The notes: generated by a model not told the origin, from the sequence alone. Positions 10,931-22,251 are shown, counted from the stretch's first letter. The stretch: 64,000 nt of DNA from Aporrectodea caliginosa (GCA_020284085.1 JACEVL010000103.1:257501-321500), one strand, 5' to 3'. Program-made: numbers and translations.

Positions 10931-11130
10931 AACAACAAAGCATGAGTAGCCTACATGCGTGACTATAAGCATACAATGCCATACATACATAAATAATAAC
11001 GTACAATGAATGATGCCTTTATATGTAAGCAATTTTATATTCATTGTTTCAGAGTTAAACTATGGCTGCAGAGAATAAACGTCGCTCAAGTTGACCGTGA
11101 GAAGCAGGTAAATAGCAGTCCAGTCCAGTC

Positions 11131-11161
<31 letters not shown>

Positions 11162-11628
11162 TTATATATATAGTCTATAGATATATATATACATATACAA
11201 CTAAGCATAATTATTTCAGCGGCTAAAATATTACAAAACTGAATCTTTGTGTTGTACAAAACATCAAAACTTAGTTAACGAAAAGTAGGCCAACAGGAGG
11301 CGGAAGAACTAATACCGTGTCTAAGAAGAATTGTAAGAAAAGTAGAAGCAAGTTCAGATTTTGAGGGCAAACAAGGAAGTTCTCCTTCCCTAGCAGCGAA
11401 CCATTTACCACTGAAGTAACATTTCCTCATCTATAGATCCCTATATTGTCTTATAATGACACACTGCGTAGTGCCGTTACACCTTCAGCAGAGCGCAGTA
11501 AACGACAAGCGGGTTGAAGCCTGATCTGCGACGGATTCTGTGTGCGGCAATTGAGAAAGTCCATTAACAATAGACCTACACCTCACATTTGGATTCACTG
11601 ACAGTGCTTGTAGGCACCGAATATATGC
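10931..11628. other. Gene-free stretch with (TA)n
   Basis: Contains (TA)n at 11131-11185. The rest is AT-rich with no supportable frame. A segment near 11460-11580 (GGTTGAAGCCTG, GTCCATTAACAAT) resembles 3745-3790 in inverted orientation, suggesting another dispersed repeat. Confidence 0.5.
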
Positions 11629-11629
11629 A

Positions 11630-11862
<233 letters not shown>

Positions 11863-12169
11863 AATAAATTTATAACAGGAATATATTTTATGTTCGCATT
11901 GAATAAGGGAAGCGAGAAGTTGTTACGACCAAAGCAAAAGAGACAGAAAAGCGAAGGAGGATCAGCTCCCAGAAAGACTACGACAATCAAACATGTCTTC
12001 CGTCTGCAGAATGTCAATCGTTTGCATCAGTCTACGTCTTCTAGCATTGAAGACTTGACTCTAAAAGGTATTTTATCGTCAACAAGCCTTTGGTCTTTGA
12101 TAGCTTAGTAGGTTAGTGGATAAAGCTTTAATTCTTAGCAGGTAGACCTATACCACGAGACAGATAGAC

Positions 12170-12481
<312 letters not shown>

Positions 12482-12881
12482 GGGCGCCGTAGATAGACTA
12501 ACAGCAGAGATAGTGGAGCAATTCCGAAAAACGCGTTTTGGCTTACATATCTGTTTAAATTCTGCTTCTTGCGCTTAAAGAGCATAAGTAGCATAATTAG
12601 TTGAGATTGTTTTCTCTATCCCGGATTTCTTTAAGAGTTTTTTTCATCCTATTTAGGTTGTCTTTAAATTGTCTAATCCGCATAGTTAGGTAGCTATATT
12701 TTATAAATCATCCTAATTACAAACGTTTTCCTTGTGAGACAGTCAGATGCGGGTATTTCTCGATCATGAGCACGAAAGTGCAGGTCATATCCGGTATGTT
12801 TTATGGGGAACATGTCATGTAAGACATGTCCTCGGTTGCTCTGCACTGCTAGGAATAGGATAAAGTCCGCGTCGTGGCATT

Positions 12882-13830
12882 TAGTCTAGGCGCGCAGAGC
12901 TCAAAAGTCCTCAAAAAAGCGATGCAAGCGGCAAGTCATGTTCATTTTTGGCAACATACATTTTTAGACTAATTCGACCCTGCTGATTACGAAAATCGCT
13001 TTTGCCAAGCTTGATTTTTGACCTGAAGGTCATTTCAAGGTCATAAAAAATTAAATCTTGCAAAAATCAGAGAAAAATGACCACATCTCAGCCAATAATT
13101 GTTGAATTCGGGTAATTCTTTCTTGCTTTTTCTCGACTTGATACGGGCTACCTGTGCTAAGAAACAAGGTTACTAAATGTAAGACGATCCAAGGTTATTT
13201 TAAGGTCAAAAATGGCAATTTCAGAGGAAAATCTGGGGAAATGGCCATAACTCAGACAAATATGTTTCTATTTGGGTGATTCTTTTACTTTTTTGCTCGG
13301 GCCGATAAGAGCTACATTTCAGAATACAGAGTACTTAAATGCTAACATGACCCAAGGTCAATTCAAGGTCAAAAGTTCAAAAGCAACGTGAAAACGCCAT
13401 AACTCAGCCAAATATTGTTCTATTTAATATAATAATAATAATAATAATCTTTTCTTTAATAAGCGCCTGACAAACGCACTGCGCTGTACATTTACATGTT
13501 ATGCAATTGAAATCTTAACTACTAACAGAACAGACAGCTTGCAATACATTCTTTCACCTTTTTGTTTGGGCCGATAGGAACTACATTTACACAGTACTTA
13601 AAGGCTAACATGACCCAAGGTCACTTCAAGGTCAAAAGGCCAATTCAAGGTCAAAAGGTAAAATCAAGGGTAAAAGGCCATAACTCAGCCAAATATTGTT
13701 CCATTTGGGCGATTCTTTTGCCTGTTTGCTCATACCGATAAAGTTAACCCAAGGTCATTTCAAGGTCAAAATCAAGGAAAATGAACATTACACAAAATCA
13801 CCCTAATAAAACAACATTTGACTGAGCTAT
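12882..13830 (+). mobile_element. AAGGTCA-rich MITE-like element, copy 1
   Basis: Starts with TAGTCTAGGCGC, the same terminus (inverted) as 16080. The inside holds several ~180-bp units, each with CAAGGTCA doublets such as AAGGTCATTTCAAGGTCA, then CATAACTCAGCCAAATATTG, then GGGTGATTCTTTT. A SINE sits in it at 13428-13553. The distal terminus is not visible. The arm matches the reverse complement of 15400-16080. Confidence 0.75.
13428..13553 (-). mobile_element. tRNA-derived SINE family 1, 3' part only
   Basis: Contains the (TTA)n-like tail, CTTTAATAAGCGCCTGAC and CACTGCGCTGTACATTTACA, but no tRNA head. It is inserted in the AAGGTCA-rich element next to a repeated TATTCTATTTA/TTCTTTC context. 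Confidence 0.8.
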
Positions 13831-13959
13831 GGCTGGTTTCTATAGATTTAGGCAATATAATATCTCAGGTATCATAATGATGCACTTTTAATGATGTAAA
13901 ATATTTAATGTTCGGAGCAACATTAACATCATTTTTAACAATTGTATAGCACAATGAAT

Positions 13960-14600
13960 AATTAACTGAAAAATGATGATTTTGCACCATGAGCTTGGCA
14001 CCCACACAGAGAACAACATGTTAAGTCTGATTTCCTGCACTTGCACACACGAGACTTGCATAGGTTTAGTTGTTTTTTGCAGTTGCAAGAAACAACATCC
14101 AAGCATTCTTTTGGGTCGCATTCTATTGTCATTAGTACTGGTATCAACTTAGATGAATCACAGGCGTCCTTTTGCCAACCATACGCTTCCGCATCTAAAA
14201 GATCGGGCATGCTACAGCACGCTTGCTCCCACACTGTCGCTTGATAGTGGGATCGCTGGATATGTTGCTGCAGTGCATCACTTGTCGGTGGAAAACATTC
14301 AGGTTGGCTGGCTTTTGAGAGTAGCAGTCTTCGAGCATCGTCAACAGAATCAGCTTTAACTTTGTAGACATATCAGAAGAACCTTTCTGCGTCATTGATA
14401 GTTTCTTGAATAAGTGGACCTCTTCCCAGATTTCGTAATAGTTTTGTGCCTTCAATGTCGCTTTGGCGATTCTGTCCTCCGAAATGCATGCATGGGCTAG
14501 ATTGGCAAATCGGCACCCATGAAATGATGATGTTGGGTCGCCAGGACTTTAGATGCATTAAATTATACATGGGTGTCAGTTTGAAACAGCATCTCATGGG
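13960..14600 (-). pseudogene. XPG/CXC-type (Academ-like) transposon gene, C-terminal remnant
   Basis: In three overlapping minus-strand frames the order matches the C-terminal half of the transposon protein at 21175-22251: GQNRQSDIEGTKLLRNLGRG, then an Asp/Leu-rich linker, then VWEQACCSMPD...YGWQKD, then a Cys cluster with SCNCKKQLNLC and CKCRKSDLTCCSLCGC. The Cys cluster resembles the CXC type. The XPG-like catalytic core is missing and frameshifts separate the parts, so this is a dead copy. Assignment to Academ rests on the XPG plus Cys-rich architecture I know for that superfamily and is inferred. Confidence 0.6.
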
Positions 14601-14606
14601 AAATGT

Positions 14607-14930
14607 GATGAGTCATAGGGTAAAACGATAAGTCATGGGAAATTCGGCTATAAAAGGCGGAGTTTGTCCATGGAAGAGTCAGTCTGGAAAAGACAGTCTT
14701 GAGATTCAGCCGCGAGCGAAGGAATGGCCTAGAAGTCTCGACTGGTGAAGAGGACCAGCCATCCGACAAGCAGTCGCTACAGGACCTGCTCGACAATAGG
14801 GCGGGAAAGCAGCTGAACAGTTCTCTCGATGTCAAGTTGCCTGTAGATTTAACATTTTCGATCGTCTGTGTAAAGAACGAATAAAGCGGTGTTCTACGTG
14901 TATGCGTGTGTCGCTGGTGAGTGGTGACCA
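14607..14930 (+). mobile_element. LTR-like fragment with TATA box, poly(A) signal and tRNA-Trp-type primer site
   Basis: A TATA box (CTATAAAAGG) lies at about 14650. AATAAA sits at about 14880, 230 bp downstream. TGGTGACC follows at 14922-14929. TGGTGACCCC is the start of the primer-binding site complementary to tRNA-Trp, used by some Gypsy lineages. The spacing fits an LTR R/U5 end followed by a PBS. No second LTR or gag/pol is seen. A similar PBS occurs at 52326. Confidence 0.4.
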
Positions 14931-15204
14931 ATTCAAGCCTCTCGATATGCCACGAGAGCCGGACTAAAGACAACCCTTTGTTGAGATCCGGAGTTTCGAG
15001 CATCCTGGAAGAGCTCTGAATCACTCGGCAAAGGAGATGAACTGAGAAGACCCCGCGTTTTTCAACAATATCATAAAGTTACTACTTTCTGTCGTCTCTG
15101 CCTATATTTACACACAAGGAATAACCAAAAGTTCTTATTATTGTTCTTTACCAAGTTCTTCACATGATGTACATTATTCGGATACGCAATAACCTGCCTC
15201 ATAA

Positions 15205-16080
15205 TAGTCTAGGCTCAAAAATGGAAAATCTTGTGTGAGAGGCAAATCATGTTCATTTTTGGAAAAATCTTTTTCCACTAATTCGACCCTGCTGTTGCCA
15301 AGCTGGATTTTTGGCCTTAAAAGTCATTCAAGGTCACTTTAAGGTCAGAAAAATGAAATCTAGCAAAAGAGTAGAATCAACCAAATAGAACAATATTTGG
15401 CTGAGTTATGGCCACTTACCCTTGATTTTCACCTTTTGACCTTGAATTGACTTTTTAACCTTGAATTGACCTTGGGACATGTTAGCCTTTAAGTACTGTG
15501 TAAATGTAGTTCCTATCGGCCCGAGTAAAAAAGGTAAAAGAATCACCTAAATAGAACAATATTTGGCTGAGTTGTGGCCTTTCCCCTTGCTTTTGACCTT
15601 TTTACCTTGAATTGACCTTGGGTCATGTTAGCCTTTAAGTACTCTGTATTCTCAAATGTAGCTCTTATCGGCCCGAGCAAAAAAGTAAAAGAATCACCCA
15701 AAACGAAACACATTTGACTGAGTTATGGCCATTTCCCCAGATTTTCCTCTGAAATTGCCATTTTTGACCTTAAAATAACCTTGGATCGTCTTACATTTAG
15801 TAACCTTGTTTCTTACCACAGGTAGCCCGTATCAAGTTGAGAAAAAGCAAGAAAGAAGTAACCGAATTCAACAATTATTGGCTGAGATGTGGCCATTGTT
15901 CTCTGATTTTTGCAAGATTTAATTTTTTATGACCTTGAAATGACCTTCAGGTCAAAAATCAAGCTTGGCAACAGCGATTTTCGTAATCAGCAGGGTCGAA
16001 TTAGTCTAAAAAAGTTTGTTGCCAAAAATGAACATGATTTGCTTCTTGCACGAAAATTTCAGTTTTTTGCGCCTAGACTA
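15205..16080 (-). mobile_element. AAGGTCA-rich MITE-like element, copy 2, both ends present
   Basis: Ends TAGTCTAGGC at 15205 and its complement GCCTAGACTA at 16080, with about 165 bp of inverted similarity (AAATCATGTTCATTTTTGG, CTAATTCGACCCTGCTG). The interior matches copy 1 in inverted orientation with the same AGGTCA-containing units. No coding capacity. Confidence 0.75.
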
Positions 16081-16266
16081 ATTGCTGCTCTATGGTTAGA
16101 GTGTCTGAGCTGAGGTACATGTATAATTGTCGTCTGATTAGACGTCGCAAGACCGTCTCCAGCCCCTCTTGCTGTTTCTCAGTAGTAAATCTTCACAGAG
16201 AGCATCCGCATCCTCTCTGAACCAATGCACGAATCATCTAACATTATCAATTAACGTCTCACAGAC

Positions 16267-16400
16267 AGTGTTGGGCAAATTACTCGCAGAATTGTAATTG
16301 AATAACAAATTAGAAATTACTCTGGGGCATGAAGCTTAATTTCAAATAACAAAATACATGGGCAAATATAATTTAATAAGAAAATGCAAATTACAAATTG
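16267..16400 (+). mobile_element. hAT-like element end
   Basis: CAGTGTTGGGCAAATTACT followed by repeated AAATTAC/AATAACAAAT motifs, a common start of non-autonomous hAT elements. No matching right end is visible nearby. Confidence 0.4.
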
Positions 16401-16765
16401 ATCAATTTAAAGAAATTTCAATTACGTAGTTTCAATACTATTACTGTCCATCCGTGCTCACATATTCTACTTAAGTACATCCACACCCGTCAACCAATAC
16501 AAGACTCGAATCATAAGACCGATTGCGTTCTCACAAATACTCTACCTGAACATCTTATCTCTACTATCTTCCCTCCCCCTCTCCCTTTCTCTCCTATCCT
16601 TTCCATACCTATCTCTCCTCTCACTGTTTGTCTGTCTCACACACATCCACACATACACACACGCATACACATTCCTCTCTCAGCCTCTCTTTCTGTCAGG
16701 ACACGAAACTACTCATACGATAAAGTTCCAACAGACTCCAGTCATCTACATCCACATTGGGGAAG

Positions 16766-16967
16766 GGGCCGATAGCGCATTGGATAACATTCTGGCGTAG
16801 AGAGCGAGAGGTACCGAGTTCGAGTCCCGTAGGGCGGATATGCTTTGTAGGCTGCTATTAGCGCCGTTGTATTGCAGGCTGTCTGTTCTGTTAGTAGTTA
16901 AGATTTAAGTTGCATAACATGTAAATTTACAGCGCAGTGCGTTTGTCAGGCGCTCAATAAAGAAAAG

Positions 16968-17055
<88 letters not shown>
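16766..17055 (+). mobile_element. tRNA-derived SINE, family 1, full length
   Basis: The head carries RNA polymerase III signals. The A-box-like TAGCGCATTGG is at about 16772. The B-box GTTCGAGTC lies in GAGTTCGAGTCCC near 16820, so the A-B spacing is that of a tRNA. Then comes the body with TGCTATTAGCGCCGTTG and CAGCGCAGTGCGTTTGTCAG, then CAATAAAGAAAAGA and a (TTA)n tail of about 85 bp. Other copies: 5633, 13428 and 59433. The asparagine-rich minus-strand frame over the tail is an artefact. Confidence 0.88.
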
Positions 17056-17056
<1 letters not shown>

Positions 17057-17129
17057 ATCCACACACTCTCTCTCTCAGTTCAAGAATCAACTCAAAAAAC
17101 CATTAAATTCTCACAGTTACTAGGCGTAC

Positions 17130-17281
17130 AGAGAAATCTTTGGGAATTACCGATTATGCCCTTCCTTGGCTTCAGGCCTTCCTCTCTGACCGCTCTCAAC
17201 TCACTCTGTTGTCTTTGGACCCACACGCTCCGCTTTGTACTCTAGATATTCCTTTTGGCCTTCCGCGAGGTTCTGTCCTGG
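17130..17281 (+). mobile_element. LINE reverse transcriptase fragment
   Basis: Reads DYALPWLQAFLSDRSQ and FGLPRGSVL, the RT block before the catalytic YADD. It is broken right after GSVL by a hAT-like MITE. After that insertion, FLL and YTADLG can be read near 17475-17510, matching the expected continuation. Confidence 0.75.
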
Positions 17282-17468
17282 CAGAGCCGGCTTTAGGAAT
17301 AGGCCATTTAGGCGGCTGCCTAGAGCGGCACTTTTCAAGAGGCGGCAAATTCAGATAAAGTACATGCTGGTCACTTCCGTCAAAAAGATGTCATTTATGT
17401 GTAAGGGGCGGCATGCTTGTCCTTGCCTATAGCACAGAACTGTGTAAGACTGTCAATGGCCGCCACTG
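17282..17468. mobile_element. Small hAT-like MITE inside the LINE
   Basis: Begins CAGAGCCGGC and ends GGCCGCCACTG, imperfect inverted ends. It splits the RT motif GSVL from the downstream YTADLG. I see no clear 8-bp duplication, so the limits are approximate. Confidence 0.45.
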
Positions 17469-17577
17469 GCGTTTCTTCTATGCATTTGGTACACTGCCGA
17501 TCTGGGCTTGGATGCTAACATAAATGAGCTGCGTCTTAGTTGGATTCAACGCGAGCCTATAGGAAGACATCCAGAGG

Positions 17578-18760
17578 CAGTGGCGTACCGTACGGGGGGC
17601 AGGGGGCGAGTCGCCCAGGGCAGCACTTGTGCAGGGGCGGCAAAATAGGATTGAAGAAAAATTTAAAAAAAGAATTGAATGTTCGATAAAAAATGAAAAA
17701 GTGGGAGAGAGAGTAAAAAGGAAGAAAAAGAAGGAAGAAAGAAACCGTCACTTTGGTGAAGTCGGCTTGGCTTCCGATGCCACCCCAAGGCCTCCGTTAG
17801 GGACGGCATCGCTATGAGAGGTCTATGTAAAACACTAAACATAATTGTAGAAATAGGAAGCAGTTTTTTAGTGTTAACTAAATATGATCATATTATATTA
17901 TTATTCATAATCCAAATAATGGGGCTGGATTTTGAATAACACTAAAAATTCGGAGCTGAAGCGCAGAGAAAATCTAAAAAACAATAGGTGGTGCCGCAGC
18001 TACCCGCCGATATTTTTTCTTCTACCTCCGCAACTCATGCAATAAAATGTTTTACTATCTAATAATATAGGTTTCAGTAAGTTGAAAATGTAGGCTATAG
18101 GGGTCGTCCATTAATGTAAAAACAATTAGGCAGTTTTTGACCTCTCCCCCTTGTCAACAACTGTCAAACATTGAAGGACCCCTAAAAAATTATGTCAACA
18201 ATCCCAGACCCCCGCCCCCTACAAAAAGAAACACAATGGCTCAATTATACATGTAAAATAATTTCCTAGATTTTTTATACTAAAAAATGCAATCTCGAAT
18301 TTCAAAATATATGAGTTTAGTTTATTACCAGCTTTTTAGTAGTATTAACCATTAAGCACTTTATACATTATTAGCATTACTTAATGTTTAAGCTACCATT
18401 TTGAAGGGTCTGTGTTGATTCATTGGAAAAAATGTGTTGACGTCAAATTGTACCGTACCTCTCCCCTTTGTCAACAACTGTCAAACTTTTCCAAACCCCT
18501 CCCCTCTATTTTGTTGACATAATTAATGGACGACCTCATAGCTAAAACGGGTAATTAAACAAATGCACTGAAAGTGATAAATCCAGAGAAGCTGTCAACT
18601 TCATAAAATAAAATAGTAGGCTAATAATTAATGAGATCGACGATCATCATGAAAACTGAAATCTCTTAGAGAAAATAACATATCCAAAATTAAGTGCCAA
18701 GGGCGGCATTTTGGGCCGTCGCCCCGGGCGGCATTTAAGCTCCGTAGGCCTACGCCTCTG
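17578..18760. mobile_element. Non-autonomous hAT-type element with target duplication
   Basis: Inverted ends CAGTGGCGTA and CGCCTCTG (reverse CAGAGGCGTA). Flanked by TCCAGAGG at 17570-17577 and TCCAGAGC at 18761-18768, an 8-bp duplication with one mismatch. GGCGGCA-rich subterminal DNA occurs at both ends. No transposase; a 438-bp MITE is nested inside. Confidence 0.85.
18100..18537. mobile_element. 3-bp-TSD MITE, copy 1 (nested)
   Basis: Inverted ends GGGGTCGTCCATTAAT and GAGGTCGTCCATTAAT, flanked by ATA at 18097-18099 and 18538-18540. CCCCTTGTCAACAACTGTCA-type subterminal repeats occur on both sides. A sister copy is at 60448. The 3-bp duplication fits the Zator superfamily, but that is an inference. 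Confidence 0.8.
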
Positions 18761-19118
18761 TCCAGAGCTGCAAGATTTGAAAGAAAGAGCATCAATCCGA
18801 CTAGCAAGAGCAAGCTTATAGACCTACATCGTCAGAACAAAGCCTATTATTTCATAAATATTATCAAATTGATGATAATGATTATCATCGTTATCATCAT
18901 CAGTAATATCAAAATGATAACAATCATCATAATCATAATCGTCATCGCTAGTTTTAATATCTTAGGCATATACACAGTTTGCAGTGCTATAGCCTGTTAG
19001 TAGTACTGTGCAGCTGCTTCGACTTCCGCCTTACTAACGCTGCGTACAACGGTTTTAGTGCGATTGTACAACCGCCCCGATTTACGACCTAGGGTAACAC
19101 CCCCTTAATATTTGAAAA

Positions 19119-20101
19119 GGTACTTGTCGGTTAATTCACCCCATTTCATTTTCTCATCTACCTTGTCGGTTAATTCACCTCATTTAATTCTTGCGTCTAC
19201 CTTGCCTGTTCATGCACCCGAATAGATTTCTACGCGTTGATTTACTTTTAAGCACCGTCCTAGTGCTAACGTCATATCCGTACAAGTCCATCCATGTTGC
19301 ACAAACACTTCAGATGCCATGAATTTATTGCAGTTGTCAGTGTTCGTTCACGGCAAAAGAAGTAGTTTCCAATTTCTGCAAGACCGTGGGATTGTACATA
19401 ATGTTTTCCTTTGTGAAAAGAACCATGTCATGACTTTGCACCTTTATAATAGTTACTTTGTGACTATTACCTTGGGTGCTCCGGGTCGTCGCTCTCTCCG
19501 CTCTACTGAGCGGGGCGTGCTCATGGTCTCTTTTGCCCGCGCAGCTACTAAGCAGAATCGGGCCTTCTCAGTGGCTGGCCCCTCCCACTGGAACGGGCTC
19601 CCTTTGACGCTGCGCTTGCTTCCCAGAATCCACTCTGAATCTTTCTATACTTGCCTCAAAACTGTCCTTTTCAGCCTTGCTGGGGTCGGGAGCGCTCCTG
19701 AGTAGTAACCTTGAAGGGACGCTATATAAAACTTCGTAATGAATGAATGAATGAATTAACTTTCGCCAGGATCGATGGAGATGCCGTCAAATTAACTGTC
19801 GCGAAGACATTCCTGTTCGCCGAGGCACGTGGCTACAGAGGTCTCGTCTGACGTACAGGCAAATAGTCAAATAGTCATTTTCATTTAGCTTAGTTTGGCT
19901 TGGAAGTACACCCATCTGCATGGTAGAAATGTTTCTGAACTTCGCTCTAATCAGAATAGTTAGAATTAAAAGATCTCTTTCTATACCATTGTGCTGTGTT
20001 TTCAACACCAGTTGAATGGGGTGAATTAATTTCACGTGGGAAAATCATGAAATACATTAACATTGGAAAAATGAAATGGGGTAAATTAACCGACAAGTAC
20101 C
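19119..20101. mobile_element. MITE with 8-bp target duplication, carrying a LINE piece
   Basis: About 33-bp inverted ends starting GGTACTTGTCGGTTAATT, ending AACCGACAAGTACC. Flanked on both sides by TTTGAAAA (19111-19118 and 20102-20109). Subterminal copies of CTTGTCGGTTAATTCACCTC lie at 19165. A lone end of the same family is at 23936-23952. The inside contains a LINE 3' fragment. The superfamily is unassigned; the 8-bp duplication with a GG start would also fit Merlin or hAT. Confidence 0.8.
19465..19760 (+). mobile_element. LINE ORF2 C-terminus with (TGAA)n tail
   Basis: Open frame ending RAFSVAGPSHWNGLPLTLR ... AGVGSAPE, the same family as the fragment at 236-800. The 3' end GGGACGCTATATAAAAC is followed by (TGAA)n. 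5'-truncated. Confidence 0.85.
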
Positions 20102-20233
20102 TTTGAAAATTCACGAAACGCTTAATGACATCGCAATCTCCATGACGTAAAAATCTGTAAAAATATTGATCTGATCTTCAGAAATGAAAAAGTTCTGATT
20201 TTCGTGTTCAGGAATAGTTCTTAATTTACGTCT

Positions 20234-20316
20234 GACAAGCTATTGTAGTAGTAGTCGTCGTAGCAGTAATAACAGTAGCAGTAGTAGTAACAGTAGCAGT
20301 AACAGTAGCAGTAGGT
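20234..20316. repeat. (CAGTAG)n microsatellite
   Basis: Imperfect GTAGTAGTAACAGTAGCAG units just outside the left end of the XPG-type transposon. Confidence 0.85.
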
Positions 20317-20335
20317 TTAGTCAGGGAGCAAATGG

Positions 20336-21053
20336 TATCCCGTGGGCGCTTTAATGAAAGAAACATGTGTGATACGTCGTTGGAAAGGTATTTTAACATA
20401 GAATAAGAAAAGTCATGGTGCCAAGCCAGAATATGCTGCAGGCAGGCACAATTCAAGATGGCGTCCAACATGGCGGAACATTATCATAGTTAGTCGGATA
20501 GATATGCCACATGACCCCAAAAAAATTGCAAGAAAACGTTTTATGTTGGTTTTCTGGTGTATTAGGTCTGGAGAATAACATACTAAAAGTTTCTCGAAAT
20601 CGGACCACGGGATCACCCCCAAAAATGCATTTTAAACAAAGATGGCGGCCAATATGGCGCCAATACAGAAAACCGTATTTATCAGGTCATAGGTAAGCTA
20701 AATAACAAAATGAAGTGTCAAATTTAACATTATCAAGGTCGAGGAATCGATCTATCATAGTGGCAATAGTGTCGGAATCTTACTATCCAAGATGGCGGCC
20801 AATATGGCCGCCAAAACACAAAAATATGTATATATCAGGTCATAGGTAAGCTAAATAACAAAATGAAGTGTCAAATTTAACATTATCAAGGTCGAGGAAT
20901 CGATCTATCATAGTGGCAATAGTGTCGGAATCTTACTATACAAGATGGCGGCCAATATGGCCGCCAAAACACAAAAATATGTATATATCAGGTCATAGGT
21001 TAGCAGGCAGGCACAATTCAAGATGGCGTCCAACATGGCGGAACATGAGAAAA
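20336..21053 (+). repeat. Left terminal inverted repeat of the XPG-type element
   Basis: GATGGCGGCCAATATGGC motifs lie at about 20456, 20640, 20790, 20943 and 21020. The 153-bp unit repeats at 20692 and 20845. The terminal ~42 bp (GCAGGCACAATTCAAGATGG) recur at the inner edge. Confidence 0.92.
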
Positions 21054-21174
21054 ACAGACCTATTTATCGTAGTGGCAATAGTCTTGGAATGTTACGATAC
21101 TCATTATTTCTTTTATTTAACGGAAAAAACAACGTGTAAACGTAGCAGCTGAGAAAAAATGAACATTCAAAACG

Positions 21175-22251
21175 TTATTCGTCATCATCACTATTGTCAC
21201 TGCTGTCTTCGTGACCGTGATATCGTTCCGCTACATTATCGCAGAGATTCTCGTCGCTGTTACAATCACACATTTCTGTGCATGGCAGGTTGTTAGTTCG
21301 GCATTTGCATGGTGCCGCACATCTGTTTTTAAGACAAGCACACTTGACCAATTGCAGCAATGCCTCCGGGGCACATAGCGATTCATTCATAACCGGTGAC
21401 AACCGTCCATCTTCCAATACCCACCCGTGTTCCGTTGGTGATGGAATCGCCGGCATTGCTTTGTCGTCTTGCGCCCAAACAATTGCCTGAAAATTAGCTC
21501 TTTTCACTGCTGGTATGAAAGCACCTGTTGTTGGTGGAAGACTGTCTCCAACAGTCTGTTTTGTTGAGAATAAAGACCATCGCAATGCTGCAAGAGTTTT
21601 GATCTGTGATTTCGATTTCGGCTGATAAACCCGGCAGAGGAATTCCTCCAAATTGTACAGAGTTTCATCAGTAACAAGATCATTTTTACCTAATGATGCA
21701 AAAGAAGAAAGTATTTCATCGTTGGAGAGACTGAATGCTTTCCAGTATGACAGTTTTCCTTTGCCTTTTAAACAACCTGTTGTGTCGCATCCGGAAAGTG
21801 CGTGAAATCCGGGTAAAGCTGCAGCTTTCAGTTGCCCAAGTGATGCATATATTTGGCCGATGGATATGTATTCTCCCGGAACAGGAACAAAGAAGGATTC
21901 TTTTGGAAGCTTTGGATACCGTCTCACCATCAGCACAAGCACATCAGTGTCTTGTGCAAATATAAACAATTTCGTCGCTCCTCTTTCCTTGGCATCCAAG
22001 CCATGTAAGATCATCTTGGTGTCAGCTTCCTCCTGCGTACTTCGTAGGTACTCGACAGTACCACTTGTTGAAGCTGCTTCATTGCGCCAAGCAACGATAC
22101 ATCTGCACGGCCAGCTTCTTGCTCGGTCGAGTATTTTTTTGGACAAGTAGTGTGTTAGCTCGTCTTTAGTAGTACTGAGTACTTTTTCATCGTAACTGAA
22201 GATATATCTGTTGAGTCGCAGATACTGAAACGTGTAGAAACGCCGCCGCAA
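21175..22251 (-). CDS. XPG/FEN1-like nuclease-domain transposon protein, N-terminally broken
   Basis: A 358-codon minus-strand frame without internal stops. It shows acidic motifs of the FEN1/XPG (PIN-like) fold in order: EEADTK at residues 74-79, FAQDTDVLVL at 98-107, GCDTT at 154-158, then KGKGK at 162-166 in the position of the helix-hairpin region. The C-terminus (about 304-330) is a Cys cluster, CACLKNRC...CKCRTNNLPC...CDC, followed by an acidic tail. Such proteins are associated with Academ-type transposons, where the nuclease-like module is presumed to act in transposition. The first ~20 residues of this frame look out of phase with the family, indicating a frameshift near 22190-22230. 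The preceding conserved segment lies on the other strand. Probably non-functional as it stands. Confidence 0.75.
   Translation of the reverse strand: MRRRFYTFQYLRLNRYIFSYDEKVLSTTKDELTHYLSKKILDRARSWPCRCIVAWRNEAASTSGTVEYLRSTQEEADTKMILHGLDAKERGATKLFIFAQDTDVLVLMVRRYPKLPKESFFVPVPGEYISIGQIYASLGQLKAAALPGFHALSGCDTTGCLKGKGKLSYWKAFSLSNDEILSSFASLGKNDLVTDETLYNLEEFLCRVYQPKSKSQIKTLAALRWSLFSTKQTVGDSLPPTTGAFIPAVKRANFQAIVWAQDDKAMPAIPSPTEHGWVLEDGRLSPVMNESLCAPEALLQLVKCACLKNRCAAPCKCRTNNLPCTEMCDCNSDENLCDNVAERYHGHEDSSDNSDDDE

Noticed and set aside
16905..17090. Asn-rich minus-strand frame
   Set aside because: It is the (TTA)n tail of the SINE.
21278..22150. Plus-strand frames of 70-96 codons across the XPG-type gene
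   Set aside because: They are antisense shadows of the recognised minus-strand protein.
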